Shown one piece after another: positions 51,533 through 60,675 of a stretch of DNA of 64,000 nucleotides. Under the pieces are notes generated by a model. It made no database searches and was not told the origin of the DNA. It saw nothing but the letters and a program-made list of their open reading frames with translations. The translations under genes and the position numbers were made by a program. Each line of letters opens with the position of its first letter. Position 1 is the first letter of the stretch. Source of the stretch: UBA7239 sp964509075 (GTDB taxonomy: Bacteria > Pseudomonadota > Gammaproteobacteria > Pseudomonadales > UBA7239); contig CAZDWC010000001.1 in NCBI GenBank assembly GCA_964509075.1, positions 62,001-126,000 on the forward strand, written 5' to 3'.

Positions 51533-52086
51533 GGACGTATTTCCACCAGCGTGCCGTTGGCCACTTGGCTCCACAGCTGATCCATTTCTTCGTTGGTGAC
51601 GGCGATACAACCGCGCGTCCAGTCCACATCACTGTGCAGGCGGCCGACATAGCCAAAGCCGTTCTGCAGGCCATGGATCAGGATACCGCCGCCAGGGTCA
51701 CAGCCCTGTTTGCGTGCCCGCGCGTAGTCTGCGGCCGAGGGGTAGGAGAGGCGCAGGGCACGGTAGAAGCCTGAGTCAGGCACATGTTCCGTCACAAAAT
51801 ATATGCCTTCGGGTGTGCGCTTGTCGCCGGAGCAGGTTTTGGCGCCCACCGGCTGCTGGCCCAGCGCGACCTTGTAAGTCGCCTGCAATTGGCCGTTGGC
51901 GTAGTAGAGCAATTCACGGCGAGCTTTTTCGATGATGATGCGCGGGCGCTCGGGCGGCAGTTCCTCTGTGGTGGCAGGTGTTGCCGGCGCAGGTGTGATA
52001 GCCGGATGGTGGGTGCAGGCTTGCATGCAGGCTGTGGCCAGCGCGATGGCGGTGAGTCGGGAAAAATACCGTTGCCTTGAAGTCAT
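51529..52086 (-). CDS. L,D-transpeptidase family lipoprotein
   Basis: The 185-residue protein starts with a lipoprotein-like signal (LTAIALATACMQAC). A compact YkuD domain with GGILIHGLQNG and WTRGCIAVTNEEM (His and Cys of the active site) follows. It lacks the LysM part seen in its neighbour. Its stop overlaps the neighbour's start in ATGA, so the two are translated together. The pair beside an Lpp gene suggests a dedicated outer-membrane attachment set; which one acts on the lipoprotein is not visible. Confidence 0.88.
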   Translation of the reverse strand: MTSRQRYFSRLTAIALATACMQACTHHPAITPAPATPATTEELPPERPRIIIEKARRELLYYANGQLQATYKVALGQQPVGAKTCSGDKRTPEGIYFVTEHVPDSGFYRALRLSYPSAADYARARKQGCDPGGGILIHGLQNGFGYVGRLHSDVDWTRGCIAVTNEEMDQLWSQVANGTLVEIRP

Positions 52087-52215
52087 ATGGGGGGCGGATG
52101 TTGCAGATCAGTACACGAGTCTATTGCCATGCGCGCGGCTGTGCCAGCAGCTTGCGCTAGCAGAGCGATTCGTTATGCTAGCCAACCCCGTTTTTGCCGC
52201 TTTACGGAGCCATCC

Positions 52216-52614
52216 ATGCAAACGCCCGATGACATCAAATACCTGGCCAGCCACCAGTGGGGCCGTCTGGAGGCGGATGGTACAGTGACGGTGGGCATTA
52301 CCGATTACGCACAGGATCAGCTCGGCGATGTGGTGTTTGTCGATCTGCCTGCGGTCGGCAGCGCACTGACCCAGGCCGGCGAGGCGGGCACCATCGAATC
52401 GGTCAAGACGGCGTCTGACTTGTTTGCCCCGGTGTCCGGCACGGTATTGATCATCAACCCGGCACTGGAAGAGACGCCGGAAATCGTCAACGACTCACCC
52501 TACGAGCGCGGCTGGCTGTTCAAAGTGCAACCCGACAATGCCGGTGCCGAATGGGCAAATCTGCTTGATGCCGCTGGCTACCAGGCCGCCGTGGCTGCCG
52601 AGCAGGACGACTGA
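52216..52614 (+). CDS. gcvH: glycine cleavage system H protein
   Basis: The 132-residue protein carries the lipoyl-lysine in GTIESVKTASDLFAPVSG and the ending GWLFKVQPDNAGAEW typical of H proteins. It shuttles the aminomethyl group between the P, T and L proteins. The other gcv genes are not in the window, so it is a detached copy. The ATG at 52216 is the family start; the frame upstream lacks similarity. Confidence 0.95.
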   Translation: MQTPDDIKYLASHQWGRLEADGTVTVGITDYAQDQLGDVVFVDLPAVGSALTQAGEAGTIESVKTASDLFAPVSGTVLIINPALEETPEIVNDSPYERGWLFKVQPDNAGAEWANLLDAAGYQAAVAAEQDD

Positions 52615-52661
52615 CGCCGGATTGATCTATATTAAGAACGCTTAGGCTTTTGCCAGATTGC

Positions 52662-52689
52662 GGAACTCCTGGCCCGTTTCGCCCTCGAA
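52662..52689 (+). promoter_or_regulatory. sigma-E (RpoE/AlgU)-like promoter upstream of rpoH
   Basis: GGAACTC at 52662-52668 is followed after 16 bases by TCGAA at 52685-52689. This resembles the sigma-E pattern GGAACTT-N16-TCTGA or TCAAA, used by the rpoH P3 promoter of E. coli. The -10 match is partial. Confidence 0.45.
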
Positions 52690-52728
52690 TCCGCCAGTGA
52701 TAGACTTTGCTCCCCCGGAGGAGACTGT

Positions 52729-53583
52729 ATGAACAAGCAACTGATCCCAGCCAGTGTGCTCTCGCCCAACATGGGCCTGACCACCTACGCGCAGGCGATC
52801 AACAGCATCCCCATCCTGACGGCAGAACAGGAGCGCAAGCTCGCCGAGGATCTCTACTACCGTGAAGACCTCGAAGCCGCCCGTCAGCTGGTGCTGTCGC
52901 ACCTGCGTTTTGTCATGCACATCGCCCGCAGCTACAGCGGCTACGGCCTGCCGCAAGCCGACCTCGTACAGGAAGGCAATATCGGCCTGATGAAGGCGGT
53001 GAAACGTTTCAACCCCGAGAAAGGTGTACGCCTGATTTCCTTTGCCGTGCACTGGATCAAGGCCGAGATTCACGAGTACATCCTGCGCAACTGGCGCATC
53101 GTCAAGATCGCTACCACCAAGGCGCAGCGCAAGTTGTTTTTCAACCTGCGTGGCGCCAAGAAAACGCTGGCCTGGCTGTCAAACGATGAGGCGCATGCCG
53201 TGGCGAAAGATCTCGGTGTTGCTGTCAGCGATGTGCGCGAGATGGAAGGTCGTCTGGCGGGCTACGATGCTTCGTTCGACGCCAGCCCCGACGATGATGA
53301 CGAACATGCGTTTGTAGTGCCGTCCAGCTATCTCGAAGATGCTGGCAGTGACCCCGCATTCCAGCTGGAAAATGAAAACTGGGAAGATGTCAGCACGCGC
53401 CAGCTGGGCGAGGCGATGGCGTCTCTTGATGCGCGCAGTCGCGATATCCTGCAGAAACGCTGGTTGAACGACGACAAGGCGACGCTGCATGATCTGGCGG
53501 CCGAGTACAACGTTTCTGCCGAGCGCATTCGTCAGCTCGAACAGAATGCGATGAAAAAACTGCGCGCAGCTATGGATCTGTAA
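52729..53583 (+). CDS. rpoH: RNA polymerase heat-shock sigma factor
   Basis: The 284-residue protein has sigma region 2 (LVLSHLRFVMHIARSYSGYG, then LPQADLVQEGNIGLMKAVKRF), the RpoH box RKLFFNLRGAKKTLAWLS, and region 4 HTH (TLHDLAAEYNVSAERIRQLEQNAMKKLRAA cut as YNVSAERIRQLEQ). It directs transcription of heat-shock genes. GGAGGAGA lies 6 bases before the ATG. ftsX, the usual upstream neighbour in gammaproteobacteria, is not present; gcvH is. A terminator follows. Confidence 0.96.
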   Translation: MNKQLIPASVLSPNMGLTTYAQAINSIPILTAEQERKLAEDLYYREDLEAARQLVLSHLRFVMHIARSYSGYGLPQADLVQEGNIGLMKAVKRFNPEKGVRLISFAVHWIKAEIHEYILRNWRIVKIATTKAQRKLFFNLRGAKKTLAWLSNDEAHAVAKDLGVAVSDVREMEGRLAGYDASFDASPDDDDEHAFVVPSSYLEDAGSDPAFQLENENWEDVSTRQLGEAMASLDARSRDILQKRWLNDDKATLHDLAAEYNVSAERIRQLEQNAMKKLRAAMDL

Positions 53584-53598
53584 TTGTGTGAACCTGAT

Positions 53599-53627
53599 AA
53601 AAAGGCGACCTTCGGGTCGCCTTTTTT
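53599..53627 (+). terminator. Rho-independent terminator after rpoH
   Basis: AAAAGGCGACC and GGTCGCCTTTT pair around a TTCG tetraloop, and a run of T follows. A-rich DNA before it would also end the convergent TauE-type gene. Confidence 0.92.
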
Positions 53628-53636
53628 GTTTGCGTA

Positions 53637-54455
53637 CTAGCGGATGCCCGCCAGCAACACTGCGCCAATAAACAGCAGAAAACCGGCAAACACGCGTTTC
53701 AGTTTTTGCGCAGGCCAGCGGTGCGCCAGTTGTGCACCGATGCGCGCGCATGGCAGGCTGGTGATGCCTATTCCCAACAGTGCCGGTAGATAGACAAAGC
53801 CCAGTGCGTGCGCAGGTAAATCCTGATGTGCCCAGCCCTGCCAGATGTAGGAGAAGGCGCCGACCAGTGCTATCGGGAAGCCACAGGCGGCAGCGGTAGC
53901 CACGGCCTCCTGCATGCGCACGCGGCACCAGCTGAGAAACGGCACAGTCAGCGAGCCGCCGCCGATGCCGAACAGTGCCGAGGCGCCGCCGATGGCCAGC
54001 CCGGCCAGGGAAAGCCCGACCTTGCCGGGAATGTCCTGCTGTCCTTGCGGTTGCCAGCCGAACCACATCTGCGCGGCAATCGTCCAGGCAAACACACCGA
54101 ACAGTCGCTGCAATTGCAAACCGTGCAGTTGCGTTGCGACAAATGCGCCCAGCCATACACCGATGGCAATGCCCGGCACCAGCCACCGCACCAGCGGCCA
54201 GCGCACAGCGCCAGCCTGATGGTGGCTGCGGGTGGAGCTGATCGAGGTGACGACAATGGTCGCCAGCGAGGTGCCGATAGCCAGATGGGTCTGCAAATCG
54301 CTGCCCAGCCCCTGCCATTTGAAGCACAGCACCAGTGCCGGCACGATGATGGTGCCGCCACCGACGCCGAACAGGCCGGCCAGCACGCCGGCGACAGCGC
54401 CGACCACAAGGTAAATCAGAAATATCACATCAGCATTCCATGAGGGGTGTGCCAT
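53637..54455 (-). CDS. TauE/SafE family anion permease
   Basis: The 272-residue protein has about eight hydrophobic helices and the duplicated family motif (AGLFGVGGGTIIVPALVL near residue 23 and ASALFGIGGGSLTVPFL near residue 158). Members export sulfite, sulfonates or sulfoacetate; the substrate here is unknown. It is convergent with rpoH and 97 bases before the divergent SDR gene. Confidence 0.9.
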   Translation of the reverse strand: MAHPSWNADVIFLIYLVVGAVAGVLAGLFGVGGGTIIVPALVLCFKWQGLGSDLQTHLAIGTSLATIVVTSISSTRSHHQAGAVRWPLVRWLVPGIAIGVWLGAFVATQLHGLQLQRLFGVFAWTIAAQMWFGWQPQGQQDIPGKVGLSLAGLAIGGASALFGIGGGSLTVPFLSWCRVRMQEAVATAAACGFPIALVGAFSYIWQGWAHQDLPAHALGFVYLPALLGIGITSLPCARIGAQLAHRWPAQKLKRVFAGFLLFIGAVLLAGIR

Positions 54456-54552
54456 TCTTCACGTGGCGGCTGTCGTGTGCAATAGAAGATGTGCGCAACA
54501 GCTGAAAGCGAATTTGCTTATACTGCCGCCATTACATTTTTCAGGAAAACCC

Positions 54553-55575
54553 ATGCGCGTACTGGTCATTGGCGGCACCGGATTCATCGGCTATCACGTG
54601 GTGCGCGCTCTGGTGCAGCAGCAGGCCCAGGTGAGTGTGCTTTGCCGTCACGTCGAGAGTGTCGATGAAATTTTCGGTGCATCCGTGCAAGGTGTGCGCG
54701 GCGATATCGGTACTCTGCTGAAGGCTGATTACATCGAGCTGCTGCGGGTGTTCGACGCCGTTGTTTTTGCTGCAGGAGTGGATGAACGCAGCAAGGTTGA
54801 GGGAGATGTCGATGATTTTTTCTACCGCGCCAATGTCTGGCCCTGCGAGCAGTTGTTTGCCGCGTTGCCGCAGACGCCGGTGCGACATGCTGTGTTGCTG
54901 AGTTCCATCTTTCTCTGGTTGAACGAACAGCAACCCCAGCTGGATCTCACTCGCCACCACCCTTACATACGTTCCCGTTTTGAACAGAATCGCATTGCGC
55001 AAGAAGCGGTCAAGAATTCCCCTTGTGTGCTGACAACCTTGCTGGTGCCATGGATTTTTGGCAGCAGCCCGCATCGCGTTACTCAGTGGTCGACCGTAAT
55101 CAATTATGCGCGCGCCGCTGTGCCGCTGATGTGTATTGAGGGCGGTGCCAACATGATGTCGGTACAGGTGCTGGCGCAGGCCGTGTGTGGTGCACTGCAT
55201 TATCCGGAAAGCAGTAGCGTGTTGCCGGTGGGTGATGAAAACCTCTCCTACGCAGAATTGATACAGCGTCTTGGCCGGCTTGCTGGCCGTGCAGATGCTT
55301 CCGTGCGTCCGGTATCGGCAGGTTTCTTTCGCGACCTCACGGCGACAGGCAAGTTTTTCAGTCGCTTGTTTGGTTTGCAGTCGGGTATTGATCTCACGCA
55401 TATGGCGGATTTGCTGTTGCAGGATATTCATTTCGATCCGGCAGACTCGCAGCGCTTGTTGCATTACAGCGGCGGTGATCTTGATCGGGCGTTTCAGGAA
55501 ACGGTGGCTTCGGTACCGGAAGGAAAATTGCTGGAAGGGTGGCGCCAGACGCTTAACTGGTTTGCTGCTTCATGA
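54553..55575 (+). CDS. NAD(P)-binding epimerase-like SDR protein
   Basis: The 340-residue protein has the nucleotide-binding GGTGFIGYHVVRALVQQ at its N-terminus and DAVVFAAGVDER as the second strand. The catalytic YxxxK of extended SDR enzymes is replaced by YIRSR (PYIRSRFEQN), so it may not be a normal oxidoreductase. A similar loss occurs in atypical SDRs with regulatory or lipid-binding roles. The stop overlaps the next gene in ATGA. The start at 54553 is the family start; the longer frame lacks similarity. Confidence 0.82.
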   Translation: MRVLVIGGTGFIGYHVVRALVQQQAQVSVLCRHVESVDEIFGASVQGVRGDIGTLLKADYIELLRVFDAVVFAAGVDERSKVEGDVDDFFYRANVWPCEQLFAALPQTPVRHAVLLSSIFLWLNEQQPQLDLTRHHPYIRSRFEQNRIAQEAVKNSPCVLTTLLVPWIFGSSPHRVTQWSTVINYARAAVPLMCIEGGANMMSVQVLAQAVCGALHYPESSSVLPVGDENLSYAELIQRLGRLAGRADASVRPVSAGFFRDLTATGKFFSRLFGLQSGIDLTHMADLLLQDIHFDPADSQRLLHYSGGDLDRAFQETVASVPEGKLLEGWRQTLNWFAAS

Positions 55576-57308
55576 TGTTGCGCATCGCAACCCTGCTCTG
55601 GTGCGCACTGCTTGCCGTATTCCTTGCTGTGACGGCGTACTACATCGTGTTTCACCATGTTTCGCCGATGTCACGCGATCAGTGGCACATGTTGCATGCG
55701 CTGTTTGAAAAGGGTTTGTGGCAGACATCGATTTCCACGGTTTCCGGTCATCGCCACCTTCTCGCGTTTGTGTTGTATGAAATTGATCTGCAATTTTTTG
55801 CGGGCCGCAATCATTTTCTGGTTGCGGTTGACTGGTTGCTGAATCTTTCACTGGTCGCCCTGTTATGTAGCCAGATTATTGTCTGTGTGCCTGACAGGCG
55901 CAGTCGCTGGTTGTTGTGCGGTTGGGTTGTTGTGCTGTTGTGCTGGCTGCTCAACATTGCCTTGCTGGGCTGGGGCTTCAACGGCATCAACAATTACCTC
56001 TCTGTTGTCAGTTGTGTGTTGTCGATTTTTTTCCTGTACAAGGCGGTGCATCTTGCACGGCATGCTGGGCGAAATTTTATCCTGGCGTTGTTGCTGGGTG
56101 GTTTGTGCACGCTCAGCTTTGGCAACGGTGTGCTGGTGTGGCCTTTGGGTTTGTTGTCGCTGTATCTGTGGCGAGCTCCTCGTGCATTCCATGTCTGGTT
56201 TGGTGTTGCAGCTGCGCTATTTGTTGCGTTGTATTTCCTGTTGCCGGGCGGTGATGCAGCAGAGCAGATGCTGCTGTGGCCGGGCTGGAATATCCTGCGC
56301 TTTCCGGTGCAGGTCATGGGGGGGCCTTTCTACCATTTGTTGCGTGCCTGGCGCGTGCTGCCGGAGCCGCTGTTGCTGCAGGTCATGAGTGTTGCAGGTG
56401 CGCTGATTACGCTGGCCTCCTTGCGGCAACTATGGGAGTTACTGAAATCGCGCACGCCTGCAGATGTGCTGGAGGCGCTGGCTGTCGCGTTGATCGGCAT
56501 TGGTTTTGGTTCGGCGCTGATGCTGACGTTGGCGCGTGTGGACGGTGTGCTTGATGCGACGACGGATCGTTTCCAGATCTGGGCCTTACTGCCCTGGCTC
56601 GGTCTGGGTGTGCTGTATTTTCGTCGTGCTGCCGGGATGACGTGGCGCTTGTGGTCGATGTGGTTTTTCGTGTTTCCGATATTGGCACTGCCCTCTCAGT
56701 TGGATTGGGGCGCGCGGCTGGCCGAGTACCGTACGCGGGTCGACAATGCACTGTTGTCGTATCAGGTTTATTTGCCGGTGGCAGAGGATGCTGAAAAAGC
56801 CTTGCACTGGAACTGGCAGAACAAGTTGCCGCATCTGTTTCCTGTGCTGGAGCAGCTGCGCGCTCAGCATCGCAATGTTTTTGCCAATGGTCAGGCAGAT
56901 TGGCTTGGTCGCGTTCTGCCCGACTCGTCGGCGTTGCCGCGCTGTGCATTGCAGATTCAACAGCGCAACGCTGTGCGGGCTGGCGAATTGCTGGATGTGC
57001 GCACCATCGCCGGGGCTGGCGCGTATGTCGCCTTGCCATCGCTCCAGACGCATGCCGTGGCCGGATGGCGATGGCAGCTGCAGGTGGACGAGCCGCTCTG
57101 GGATTACGGTGTGATAACCGATCAGCAATCACAGGTGCGAGGTTTGTTGCAGCCCGTGCAACACAGTCGGCTGCCGCGTTTCAGCGGTGTGCGCCACGAC
57201 AGCTATAACGCCTACGGAGTCGTGCGCAGTGATGGTCTCGGCGAGGATGTGTCCTATCGACTATTGTTGTTCCGCGATCTGCAGCCGTTCTGCGCGCGCG
57301 CGTTGTAG
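55572..57308 (+). CDS. polytopic membrane protein of unknown function (GT-C-like)
   Basis: The 578-residue protein has about ten hydrophobic helices in the first 390 residues and a soluble C-terminal domain of about 190 residues. The loop after the first helix contains SPMSRDQWHML and GHRHLLAFVLYEIDLQFF, with acidic residues placed as in GT-C glycosyltransferases, but I cannot match it to a defined family. It overlaps the SDR gene by 4 bases, so the two probably act together on a cell-envelope sugar or lipid. The middle is rich in Cys and Leu. Confidence 0.7.
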   Translation: MMLRIATLLWCALLAVFLAVTAYYIVFHHVSPMSRDQWHMLHALFEKGLWQTSISTVSGHRHLLAFVLYEIDLQFFAGRNHFLVAVDWLLNLSLVALLCSQIIVCVPDRRSRWLLCGWVVVLLCWLLNIALLGWGFNGINNYLSVVSCVLSIFFLYKAVHLARHAGRNFILALLLGGLCTLSFGNGVLVWPLGLLSLYLWRAPRAFHVWFGVAAALFVALYFLLPGGDAAEQMLLWPGWNILRFPVQVMGGPFYHLLRAWRVLPEPLLLQVMSVAGALITLASLRQLWELLKSRTPADVLEALAVALIGIGFGSALMLTLARVDGVLDATTDRFQIWALLPWLGLGVLYFRRAAGMTWRLWSMWFFVFPILALPSQLDWGARLAEYRTRVDNALLSYQVYLPVAEDAEKALHWNWQNKLPHLFPVLEQLRAQHRNVFANGQADWLGRVLPDSSALPRCALQIQQRNAVRAGELLDVRTIAGAGAYVALPSLQTHAVAGWRWQLQVDEPLWDYGVITDQQSQVRGLLQPVQHSRLPRFSGVRHDSYNAYGVVRSDGLGEDVSYRLLLFRDLQPFCARAL

Positions 57309-57371
57309 TCTGCCTCGCAACCGTTGGCAAAACTGCTAGTATTGGCCGCCTGACAGGTGGGGAGGTTATTC

Positions 57372-58319
57372 ATGTCCGTTGCACAACTGGTTCCGGTGTT
57401 GCTTGGCGCGTTTGCGCTGTATATGGTCAAGCAGGGCATACGTTTTGTGCCGCAGGGTTATGCCTGGACGGTGGAGCGCTTCGGTCGCTATATCCAGACG
57501 CTGGATCCCGGCCTTAATTTTATTGTGCCCTTTGTGGATCGTATCGGCCAGAAAATGGTGATGATGGAGCAGGTGCTGGATATTCCGCCGCAGGAAGTCA
57601 TCAGCGCCGACAATGCCATGGTGAAGATTGATGCCGTGTGTTTCTACCAGGTGATCAACGCAGCCAAGGCTTCCTATGAGGTGGCGGATCTCGAGCATGC
57701 CGTGCGCAATCTCACCATGACGAATATACGCACGGTGCTGGGTTCGATGGAGCTCGACGAAATGTTGTCGCGCCGTGACGAGATCAACGAACGTCTGCTG
57801 CGCACGGTGGATCAGGCCACCAATCCGTGGGGCATCAAGGTCACGCGCATCGAGATCAAGGACATCACGCCCCCGCGCGACCTCATTGATGCCATGGCCA
57901 ACCAGATGAAAGCCGAGCGTGAAAAGCGTGCGCTCATCCTGGAGGCCGAGGGCAAAAAGCAGGCAGAAATCCTTGAAGCCGATGGTTTGAAACAGGCGCA
58001 GATTCTCAAGGCCGAAGGCGAGCGTGCTTCGGCGTTTTTGCAATCAGAGGCGCGTGAGCGCGAGGCAGAAGCGGAAGCCAAGGCAACGCACATGGTGTCG
58101 CAAGCCATCGCCAAGGGTGATATCCAGGCTGTGAATTATTTCATCGCGCAAAAATACATTGACGCATTGGGTAAGCTGGCATCTGCCAATAACAACAAGG
58201 TGATCATGATGCCGTTGGAGGCTTCACAGTTGATTGGTTCGGTCGCCGGCATAGGTGAGTTGTTCAAGCAGCTCAATACGGCAGACGCCGGCAAGGTCGA
58301 CAGCAAGGTGTCGGGTTGA
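57372..58319 (+). CDS. qmcA: SPFH/band-7 membrane protein (QmcA-like)
   Basis: The 315-residue protein has an N-terminal membrane helix (LVPVLLGAFALYMVKQG) and a band-7 domain (about 25-190: VERFGRYIQTLDPGLNFIVP, VISADNAMVKIDAVCFYQV). A charged coiled coil rich in Ala, Glu and Lys (ILEAEGKKQAEILEADG) follows. These proteins form large membrane microdomain cages, often with an NfeD partner, which is encoded one base downstream. GGGGAGG precedes the ATG at 57372 by 6 bases. Confidence 0.92.
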   Translation: MSVAQLVPVLLGAFALYMVKQGIRFVPQGYAWTVERFGRYIQTLDPGLNFIVPFVDRIGQKMVMMEQVLDIPPQEVISADNAMVKIDAVCFYQVINAAKASYEVADLEHAVRNLTMTNIRTVLGSMELDEMLSRRDEINERLLRTVDQATNPWGIKVTRIEIKDITPPRDLIDAMANQMKAEREKRALILEAEGKKQAEILEADGLKQAQILKAEGERASAFLQSEAREREAEAEAKATHMVSQAIAKGDIQAVNYFIAQKYIDALGKLASANNNKVIMMPLEASQLIGSVAGIGELFKQLNTADAGKVDSKVSG

Positions 58320-58320
58320 G

Positions 58321-58782
58321 ATGCTGGCAATGGCGGCATTGTTTGAAAGCTTGAGCTGTTGGCACTGGCTGGCATTAGCGCTGCTGTTATTGATGGTGGA
58401 AATGGCTGGCGCCGGTGGTTACCTGTTGTGGGCTGGTATGTCTGCTGGTGTGACAGCCCTGTTGTTGTGGCTGGTGCCCGGGCTGTCGTGGCAGATGCAG
58501 TTGGTTGTGTTCTCGGTTGGAGCGGTGATCATGGCCTTGGGCTGGTGGCAGTACCAGCAGCGCCGTCCTCGTGTAGTGCCCGAGCCGCTATTGAATCAGC
58601 GCAGTGCACAGTATGTCGGTCGCATATTTACCTTGAGTGACGCCATTGAAAACGGGCGTGGCAAGATTCGGGTAGATGACAGTTTCTGGGAAGTCAGTGC
58701 GGCGCAGGATATGCCAGTCGGCACGCGTGTCAGGATTACGGCGGTGGAGCACGACCAGATTTTTTGTGTAGAAGCAGTGTGA
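58321..58782 (+). CDS. NfeD family protein (YbbK-like)
   Basis: The 153-residue protein has two to three membrane helices (WLALALLLLMVEMAGAGGYL, LQLVVFSVGAVIMALGWW-like) and a C-terminal OB-fold (GRIFTLSDAIENGRGKIRVD, then GTRVRITAVEHD). The NfeD OB domain binds the SPFH oligomer. It begins one base after the qmcA stop, the standard qmcA-ybbK pair. An ATG at 58330 is an alternative start. Confidence 0.9.
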   Translation: MLAMAALFESLSCWHWLALALLLLMVEMAGAGGYLLWAGMSAGVTALLLWLVPGLSWQMQLVVFSVGAVIMALGWWQYQQRRPRVVPEPLLNQRSAQYVGRIFTLSDAIENGRGKIRVDDSFWEVSAAQDMPVGTRVRITAVEHDQIFCVEAV

Positions 58783-58855
58783 ACACATATTGAGCGCATT
58801 TCATTGTGCGAATGACAACATTGTATAAACGCTAAAACAGGCAAATTTCGCAGAG

Positions 58856-59749
58856 ATGAAAAATCTTCTCAAATTGATAGTGGCGCTGGCTCTGCTGGTG
58901 TGGGGAGTGGTGGCGGCAGTGCAGCGTGCCTTGCCAGTGTGGCTGCAGGATATTGTTGCACTGCAAGCGCCAGTGCTGACGGGTAGTGCTGCAGGTGTTG
59001 AGCATGCAGCAGTGGATTGGCGGCAGCGTGTAGTCAGTTACAGTGGCGTTCGCATCGATAATCCCACTGTGTTCCCACAGGATTTTCCATTGGCGCGTGT
59101 TGCGACATTGGCAGTTGTGTTGCCGGCAGATTTCGAGCCTGATTGGCATCGTGACAGTTTGTTGCCGGCAGTGTTGCCCATTGAAAGTCTGACGCTCGAT
59201 GATGTGCTGCTGGATTACGATATGGACACGGAAGCCGGCAATTTACGCAATGTGCGTGAACGCATCAATCGCGCGGCAGTAGAAGGTATGCGTCAGCGTC
59301 TCAACGCCAGTGGCAATGTTGATGCAGTGATGCCGCAGCTGGTGGATGTGAAGCAGTTGCGCATCAGTGGTATTCAGGTCAATGCGCATGGCGAGAGTCG
59401 CCCTGAGCGCCAGAAAAAGTTTTTGTTGCCGGATGTTATTTTGGAAAATCCTGGCGCAGGTGCAGTGACGCCAGCCGAGATTGTCGATGTTGCCACGCGT
59501 GCATTGATGGACAGTGTGCAGGTACAGGCATTGGCGCAGGGCGTGGTTGAGCCGCCGAAAGTTGAGGATGAAACTCGTGGTGGAGTGCGGCAGCGCACAG
59601 TGCGCAGGAGCGCAGCCGATGACGAGGGTTTTCAGCAACAGGAACAGCCGCAGTCCGAGGGCAAAGGCAAGAAATTTTTCAAGGAAGTCGGCAGTGGTTT
59701 CAAGCAGGTTGGCAAGGGAATCGGCAATCTGTTCAAGCGGGACAAGTAA
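58856..59749 (+). CDS. AsmA-like protein of unknown function
   Basis: The 297-residue protein has an N-terminal membrane helix (LLKLIVALALLVWGVVAAV). A periplasmic part with AsmA-like beta features follows (SAAGVEHAAVDWRQRVVSYSG; LPIESLTLDDVLLDYDMDT), and a basic, Gly-rich C-terminal tail ends VGKGIGNLFKRDK. AsmA-type proteins influence lipid transport between membranes. The assignment is tentative. It is 3 bases before the acyltransferase gene. Confidence 0.6.
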   Translation: MKNLLKLIVALALLVWGVVAAVQRALPVWLQDIVALQAPVLTGSAAGVEHAAVDWRQRVVSYSGVRIDNPTVFPQDFPLARVATLAVVLPADFEPDWHRDSLLPAVLPIESLTLDDVLLDYDMDTEAGNLRNVRERINRAAVEGMRQRLNASGNVDAVMPQLVDVKQLRISGIQVNAHGESRPERQKKFLLPDVILENPGAGAVTPAEIVDVATRALMDSVQVQALAQGVVEPPKVEDETRGGVRQRTVRRSAADDEGFQQQEQPQSEGKGKKFFKEVGSGFKQVGKGIGNLFKRDK

Positions 59750-59752
59750 TCC

Positions 59753-60592
59753 ATGCGCCATTGCCTGTTGCTGTTACGGCATTTGCCGGCAGGTTTTTTG
59801 TATGTCCTGGCTGGTGTATTGTCGTTCTTGTTGTTTCACGTTGTTCGCTATCGGCGCCATACGGTGCGCGAGAATCTGGCTCGCGCATTTCCGGAAATGT
59901 CTGAGCAAGAGCGCTCGGTATTGGCGCGTGATTTCTATCATCATCTCGCTGATGTGGTAGTGGAAGTGTTGTTGTTAGCGCGTTATTCCAGGGATGAGTT
60001 ATTGCAATGTGTTGAGGTGGTGGGGGCTGAGCACCTGCATGCACATGCCGATAAACGTGAGTCGATGATTTTGCTGTCGGCACATCAGGCGAACTGGGAG
60101 TGGATGGTGGCAACCATGTCGGCGGTATGCCCTTGCCCGATGGATGCGCTATACCGGCCGCTGCATGATGATTTCATGGAGGTGTTTTTTCGCGATGTGC
60201 GCAAGCGTTTTGGTGCGAGCCTCATTCCCGCGGATAACGCTGCACGCGCTATTCTCAAGTTGCGTAAGGAAGTGCGCGCCTTCGGCATGATTGCAGATCA
60301 GAATCCGCGCCGGCAGGATGACAAGATCTGGGTGAATTTTCTTGGCGTGGATACGCCGGCATTTCCCGGGCCGGAACGCATTGCAAAGTTGACGGGCTAC
60401 CCTGTGCTGTTTGTCGCCATGGAGAAACTGGGTCGTGGACGCTATCGCTGCACGATTTCGCCGCTGGCAGAGCCGCCGTACACAGGCGACGGTGATATCA
60501 CGAATCGTTACATGCAGGCTGTCGAAGCTCAGGTGCTGCGTCAGCCGGCGTTGTGGATGTGGTCTCACCAGCGCTGGCGTTACCGTCGTTAG
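59753..60592 (+). CDS. LpxL/HtrB family lipid A or phospholipid acyltransferase
   Basis: The 279-residue protein has the family plan: an N-terminal hydrophobic helix, then the active-site HxxxxE in LLSAHQANWEWMVATM, the RPLHDDFMEVFFRDVRKRFG segment, GMIADQNPRRQD, and TPAFPGPERIAKLTG. Members add acyl chains to Kdo2-lipid IVA or lysophospholipids in the inner membrane. The length is a little short of LpxL (about 300). It pairs with the AsmA-like gene, 3 bases upstream. Confidence 0.9.
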   Translation: MRHCLLLLRHLPAGFLYVLAGVLSFLLFHVVRYRRHTVRENLARAFPEMSEQERSVLARDFYHHLADVVVEVLLLARYSRDELLQCVEVVGAEHLHAHADKRESMILLSAHQANWEWMVATMSAVCPCPMDALYRPLHDDFMEVFFRDVRKRFGASLIPADNAARAILKLRKEVRAFGMIADQNPRRQDDKIWVNFLGVDTPAFPGPERIAKLTGYPVLFVAMEKLGRGRYRCTISPLAEPPYTGDGDITNRYMQAVEAQVLRQPALWMWSHQRWRYRR

Positions 60593-60675
60593 AGTGGTCG
60601 GCGGGAAGATTGCCGTCCCTGATTTGTTTATACTGCCTCCCCTGTTTTCTGGCCTGCCCGTGAGCGGATTTCCCC

